Positions 6,338 to 8,996 of a DNA stretch of 8,996 nt are shown here, one piece after another. Position 1 is the stretch's first letter, and every line of letters begins with the position of its first letter. The notes under the pieces are model-generated. The model was not told where the DNA came from. It saw nothing but the letters and a program-made list of their open reading frames with translations, and searched no databases. Origin of the DNA: Nitrospira sp. UBA6909. GTDB lineage: Bacteria; Nitrospirota; Nitrospiria; Nitrospirales; Nitrospiraceae. The stretch is from contig DKBD01000205.1 of the NCBI GenBank assembly GCA_002451055.1, positions 13,312 to 22,307 of the forward strand, read 5' to 3'. A program made the translations under genes and the position numbers.

Positions 6338-7768
6338 ATGGCGGATCAGGTCCAATTGGCCACATTCGGAATTACGGAAGTCGAAGCGCAGCACGCGCTG
6401 GATCGGCTCAGTGTCCGGGATGTCGATTATGCAGATCTGTACTTTGAGTCGCGAGTCTCGGAGTCGGTTTCGATGGAAGAAGGGATCGTCAAGCGCGCCG
6501 CCAAGAGCATATCTCAAGGCGTCGGCGTGAGGGCGACCGCGGGAGAAAAAACGGGTTTTGCGTACTCGGATGAACTCACGAAGAAAGATTTGGAAATAGC
6601 GGCCGATACGGCGCGGTATATTGCCAATTCTCCCAAGGGGGATCGCGCGGTTCCGGTGCCCGCGCAGAGGAGGCCGACGCGGGATCTGTACCCGGTCGAA
6701 CGAGCTCAAGCGGAGGTCGCCACTTCCAATCGGGTCGACCTGCTGAACGAAATTGATGCCGAAGCCAGGCGATACGACCCGCGCATTACGAACGTCATGG
6801 CCTCCTTCAACACGGAATACAAAATCGTCGCGGTCGCGACGTCGGATGGCGTCCTTGTCGGTGACGTTCAGCCGCTGTCTCGCTTGCAAATTACCTGCAT
6901 CGCTGAAGAAAACGGTAACCGTCAGATTGGGAGCTTCGGCGGAGGCGGACGCGTCGGGTTCGAATTTTATCGTGAGCAGAATCGCCATCTGGAATATGCA
7001 CGGGAAGCCGCGCGTGAGGCGATTCTGAATCTTTCCGCAGTCGATGCTCCGGCCGGTGTCATGCCGGTGGTGTTGGCAGGCGGCTGGCCCGGCATTCTGC
7101 TGCACGAAGCGATCGGCCATGGGCTTGAGGCGGATTTCAACCGCAAGAAAACCTCGGCCTTCTCCAACTTGATCGGGAAGCGAGTGGCTTCCGATGTGTG
7201 TACGATCGTGGACGACGGGACGTTGCCGTTTCGGCGCGGGTCGCTCAATATGGACGATGAGGGGACCCCTACCAGCTGCACGACGCTGATCGAAAAGGGT
7301 ATCCTCCGCGGATACATCACCGACAAGTTGAACGCACGTCTGATGGGCATCGCGCTTACGGGCAATGGCCGTCGCGAGAGCTATCAGAGCGTGGTTTTGC
7401 CTCGCATGACCAATACATTCATGCTGGCCGGCGATTCAGACCCTCACGATATCATCCGGTCCGTCAAGAAGGGGCTGTATGCCGTGACGTTCGGCGGCGG
7501 GCAGGTCGACATCACGAATGGGAAATTCGTGTTTTCGGCCAGTGAAGCCTATTTAATTGAAGATGGTCGGATTACGAAGCCTGTGAAGGGAGCGACGCTG
7601 ATCGGCAATGGTCCGGAAATCCTTACGAAAGTCTCGATGGTCGGGCATGACTTGAAACTGGACAACGGCATCGGAACATGCGGCAAAGACGGGCAGTCCG
7701 TGCCGGTCGGGGTTGGCCTGCCGACCGTTAAGATCGACGAAATCACGGTGGGCGGGACGCAACGCTGA
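6338..7768 (+). CDS. tldD: TldD, catalytic subunit of the TldD/TldE metalloprotease
   Basis: TldD is the zinc-bearing half of a cytoplasmic TldD-TldE heterodimer (peptidase family U62). In E. coli the pair trims the microcin B17 leader and degrades unfolded peptides such as the antitoxin CcdA. The product has 476 residues, close to the E. coli length. It shows the N-terminal DYADLYFES (30-38) and GVGVRATAGEKTGFAYSD (61-78), the glycine-rich SFGGGGRVG segment, the zinc motif HEAIGH (256-261), and the C-terminal TCGKDGQSVPVG with the expected third ligand Cys448. All metal ligands are therefore present. The start is uncertain: ATG at 6326 would add four residues but has GGAG only one base away, and ATG at 6239 would place the likely -10 box inside the gene. 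Met 6338 gives an N-terminus like the family. pmbA follows 77 nt downstream. No RiPP or toxin-antitoxin substrate gene is recognisable nearby. Confidence 0.97.
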   Translation: MADQVQLATFGITEVEAQHALDRLSVRDVDYADLYFESRVSESVSMEEGIVKRAAKSISQGVGVRATAGEKTGFAYSDELTKKDLEIAADTARYIANSPKGDRAVPVPAQRRPTRDLYPVERAQAEVATSNRVDLLNEIDAEARRYDPRITNVMASFNTEYKIVAVATSDGVLVGDVQPLSRLQITCIAEENGNRQIGSFGGGGRVGFEFYREQNRHLEYAREAAREAILNLSAVDAPAGVMPVVLAGGWPGILLHEAIGHGLEADFNRKKTSAFSNLIGKRVASDVCTIVDDGTLPFRRGSLNMDDEGTPTSCTTLIEKGILRGYITDKLNARLMGIALTGNGRRESYQSVVLPRMTNTFMLAGDSDPHDIIRSVKKGLYAVTFGGGQVDITNGKFVFSASEAYLIEDGRITKPVKGATLIGNGPEILTKVSMVGHDLKLDNGIGTCGKDGQSVPVGVGLPTVKIDEITVGGTQR

Positions 7769-7781
7769 AGAGAGGCGCCAT

Positions 7782-7829
7782 GTGTCATTGGTTCATCGAA
7801 GGACAGGAAGAATCAACAGCCAATGACGC
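7782..7829 (+). other. Hairpin in the tldD-pmbA gap
   Basis: Bases 7782-7793 can pair with 7818-7829 as a 12-bp stem with two G-U pairs (perfect core GTCATTGG/CCAATGAC) and a 24-nt loop. It begins 14 nt after the tldD stop and ends 17 nt before the pmbA start. No T run follows, so full termination is unlikely. It may affect mRNA stability or the tldD to pmbA ratio. The same bases lie inside a possible 17-codon small ORF (7780-7833). The rest of this 77-nt gap shows nothing else. Confidence 0.45.
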
Positions 7830-7845
7830 TTGACGGTTAACGAAG

Positions 7846-8996
7846 ATGGAAATAGCTCCTAAATTGCGATCAGGCCGCTCGATGACGGCGGGCGACAACG
7901 GTAGTTATGCCGAGCTGGCGGCCGATGTGCTGGCGCGCGCGAAAGCCGGCGGAGCCACCGAAGCCGATATCGTCGTGGCGGACGGCGAGACGTTTTCGGT
8001 GCAGGTACGAGTCGGGGCTGTCGATCGATTGACCAAGGCCAGGGAAAAGCGGCTGGGGTTGCGGGTGTTCGTCGGGAAGCGGTCGGCGACGACCTCGACG
8101 TCGGATTTCTCGAAGGAGTCCCTCGAACGACTCGTGTCCGAAACCTGCACCCTGGCGAAAGCCGTCGTCGAGGATCAGGTCTCCGGTTTGCCGGACGCGC
8201 CTCTGATGGCGGCCGATCTGCCGGACCTCGATCTCTACGATGAGACGGTCCTCGGTACCGATACTCAGATCGATTGGGCCAAACGCGGCGAAGCGGCGGC
8301 TTTCGCGGCCGATCCACGGGTGACGAACTCCGAAGGCGCGGAATTTGATTCGTCATCGGGCCGCGTTGTGCTGGCCAACAGCCATGGTTTTGTCGGCTCC
8401 TACAGGAGCTCAAGCTTTTCGTTGGCAGTGTCTCCGATCGCGAGCGATGCGCAAACCGGTTTGATGCAGCGGGATGCGTGGTATGAAGTCCAGCGCAAAT
8501 TCTCGCGATTGGCTTCCGCTGAATCGATCGGGCAGGAAGCGGCCCGGCGCGCGGTCCGTCGATTGGGTGCGCGGAGAGTGGCGACGAAGCGCGTGCCGGT
8601 CGTGTTCGATCAAGAAACCGCCGGTAGTCTGCTGGCGAATCTCTGCAGCGCCGTCTCCGGCTACGGCCTCTATAAACGGGCGTCGTTCCTCGTCGATCAA
8701 CTCGGGCAAACCATCGCATCAGATCGGATCACAGTCTACGACGACGGCCGTATGGTCGGGGGGCTGGGATCGCGCCCTTTCGACGGAGAAGGGCTGGCCA
8801 CCAGAAAGAGTACGATCGTGGAGCGAGGCGTACTCACCAGTTATTTGCTGGATACCTATTCGGGGAAAAAGCTGGGACTTCCTTCGACCGGCAGCGCCTC
8901 CCGGAGCGTCGGTGAAAGTCCCTCGGTCGGGCCGACCAATTTTTATCTGGTTCCCGGCATGAAGACACCAGAAGAGATTATCGGGTCAGTGAAAGA
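7846..8996 (+). CDS. pmbA: PmbA/TldE, non-catalytic subunit of the TldD/TldE protease (3' end cut by window)
   Basis: This frame is open from ATG 7846 to the window edge: 383 codons, with roughly 65 more expected from the usual length of about 450. It encodes the TldE/PmbA partner of TldD, needed for the pair's proteolysis in E. coli. Family features include an N-terminal domain with VQVRVGAVDRLTKAREKRLGLRVFVGKRSA-like order (about residues 51-80), the EGAEFDSSSG segment in the middle, and LATRKSTIVERG followed by SYLLDTYSGKKLGLPSTG (317-351). Where TldD has HEAIGH, this protein has ETAGSL (from Glu257) without zinc ligands, as expected for TldE. The start has only a weak GAAG ribosome site 0-1 nt away; Met at 7882 is an alternative with no better site. 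Expression may depend on coupling to translation upstream. Co-transcription with tldD is inferred from order and orientation. Confidence 0.95.
   Translation, partial: MEIAPKLRSGRSMTAGDNGSYAELAADVLARAKAGGATEADIVVADGETFSVQVRVGAVDRLTKAREKRLGLRVFVGKRSATTSTSDFSKESLERLVSETCTLAKAVVEDQVSGLPDAPLMAADLPDLDLYDETVLGTDTQIDWAKRGEAAAFAADPRVTNSEGAEFDSSSGRVVLANSHGFVGSYRSSSFSLAVSPIASDAQTGLMQRDAWYEVQRKFSRLASAESIGQEAARRAVRRLGARRVATKRVPVVFDQETAGSLLANLCSAVSGYGLYKRASFLVDQLGQTIASDRITVYDDGRMVGGLGSRPFDGEGLATRKSTIVERGVLTSYLLDTYSGKKLGLPSTGSASRSVGESPSVGPTNFYLVPGMKTPEEIIGSVK

Noticed and set aside
6248..7120. 290-codon open frame antisense to tldD
   Set aside because: It lies wholly opposite a well-supported TldD coding region and the divergent gap, and shows no recognisable domain. 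It is a shadow of codon bias.
7859..8719. 286-codon open frame antisense to pmbA
   Set aside because: It is very rich in Arg and Pro, the usual mark of the reverse strand of a GC-rich gene, and is opposite clear PmbA sequence.

Overview
The window is ordinary chromosomal DNA of a Gram-negative-type bacterium with moderately high GC. It is nearly fully coding and built around two divergent housekeeping units. I see no mobile element, CRISPR array, rRNA, tRNA or phage gene. Gene order, base composition and protein style look like Nitrospira or a relative (Nitrospirota). That placement is an impression from memory and was not tested by a search.

Left part (about 40-6069, minus strand): a five-gene run read in the order uppS, cdsA, dxr, rseP, proS. 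UppS makes the undecaprenyl carrier lipid precursor. CdsA makes CDP-diacylglycerol for phospholipids. Dxr commits carbon to the MEP isoprenoid pathway that feeds UppS. RseP is an inner-membrane site-2 protease with two PDZ domains. ProS charges tRNA-Pro and carries an editing (INS) domain. The uppS-cdsA and rseP-proS junctions are about 5-6 nt, cdsA-dxr is 13 nt, and dxr-rseP is a looser 72 nt that may hold an extra promoter. The same envelope cluster in many bacteria is preceded by rpsB-tsf-pyrH-frr; here the run starts at uppS with its own promoter.

Middle (6070-6337): a divergent control region. It holds a good sigma70-type promoter for the uppS run (TTGACA, 17 nt, TAGACT), a perfect tandem 10-bp repeat directly behind that -35 box, a weaker promoter candidate for tldD, and a GC-rich hairpin in the tldD leader.

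Right part (6338-8996, plus strand): tldD followed by pmbA (tldE), the two subunits of the TldD/TldE metalloprotease. TldD carries the zinc site; PmbA lacks it, as expected, and is cut by the window edge. The 77-nt gap between them holds a hairpin and a possible 17-codon small ORF.

No clearly new system is present. The items most worth checking are the tandem repeat at the uppS promoter, the small ORF with hairpin between tldD and pmbA, and the unresolved start of cdsA.
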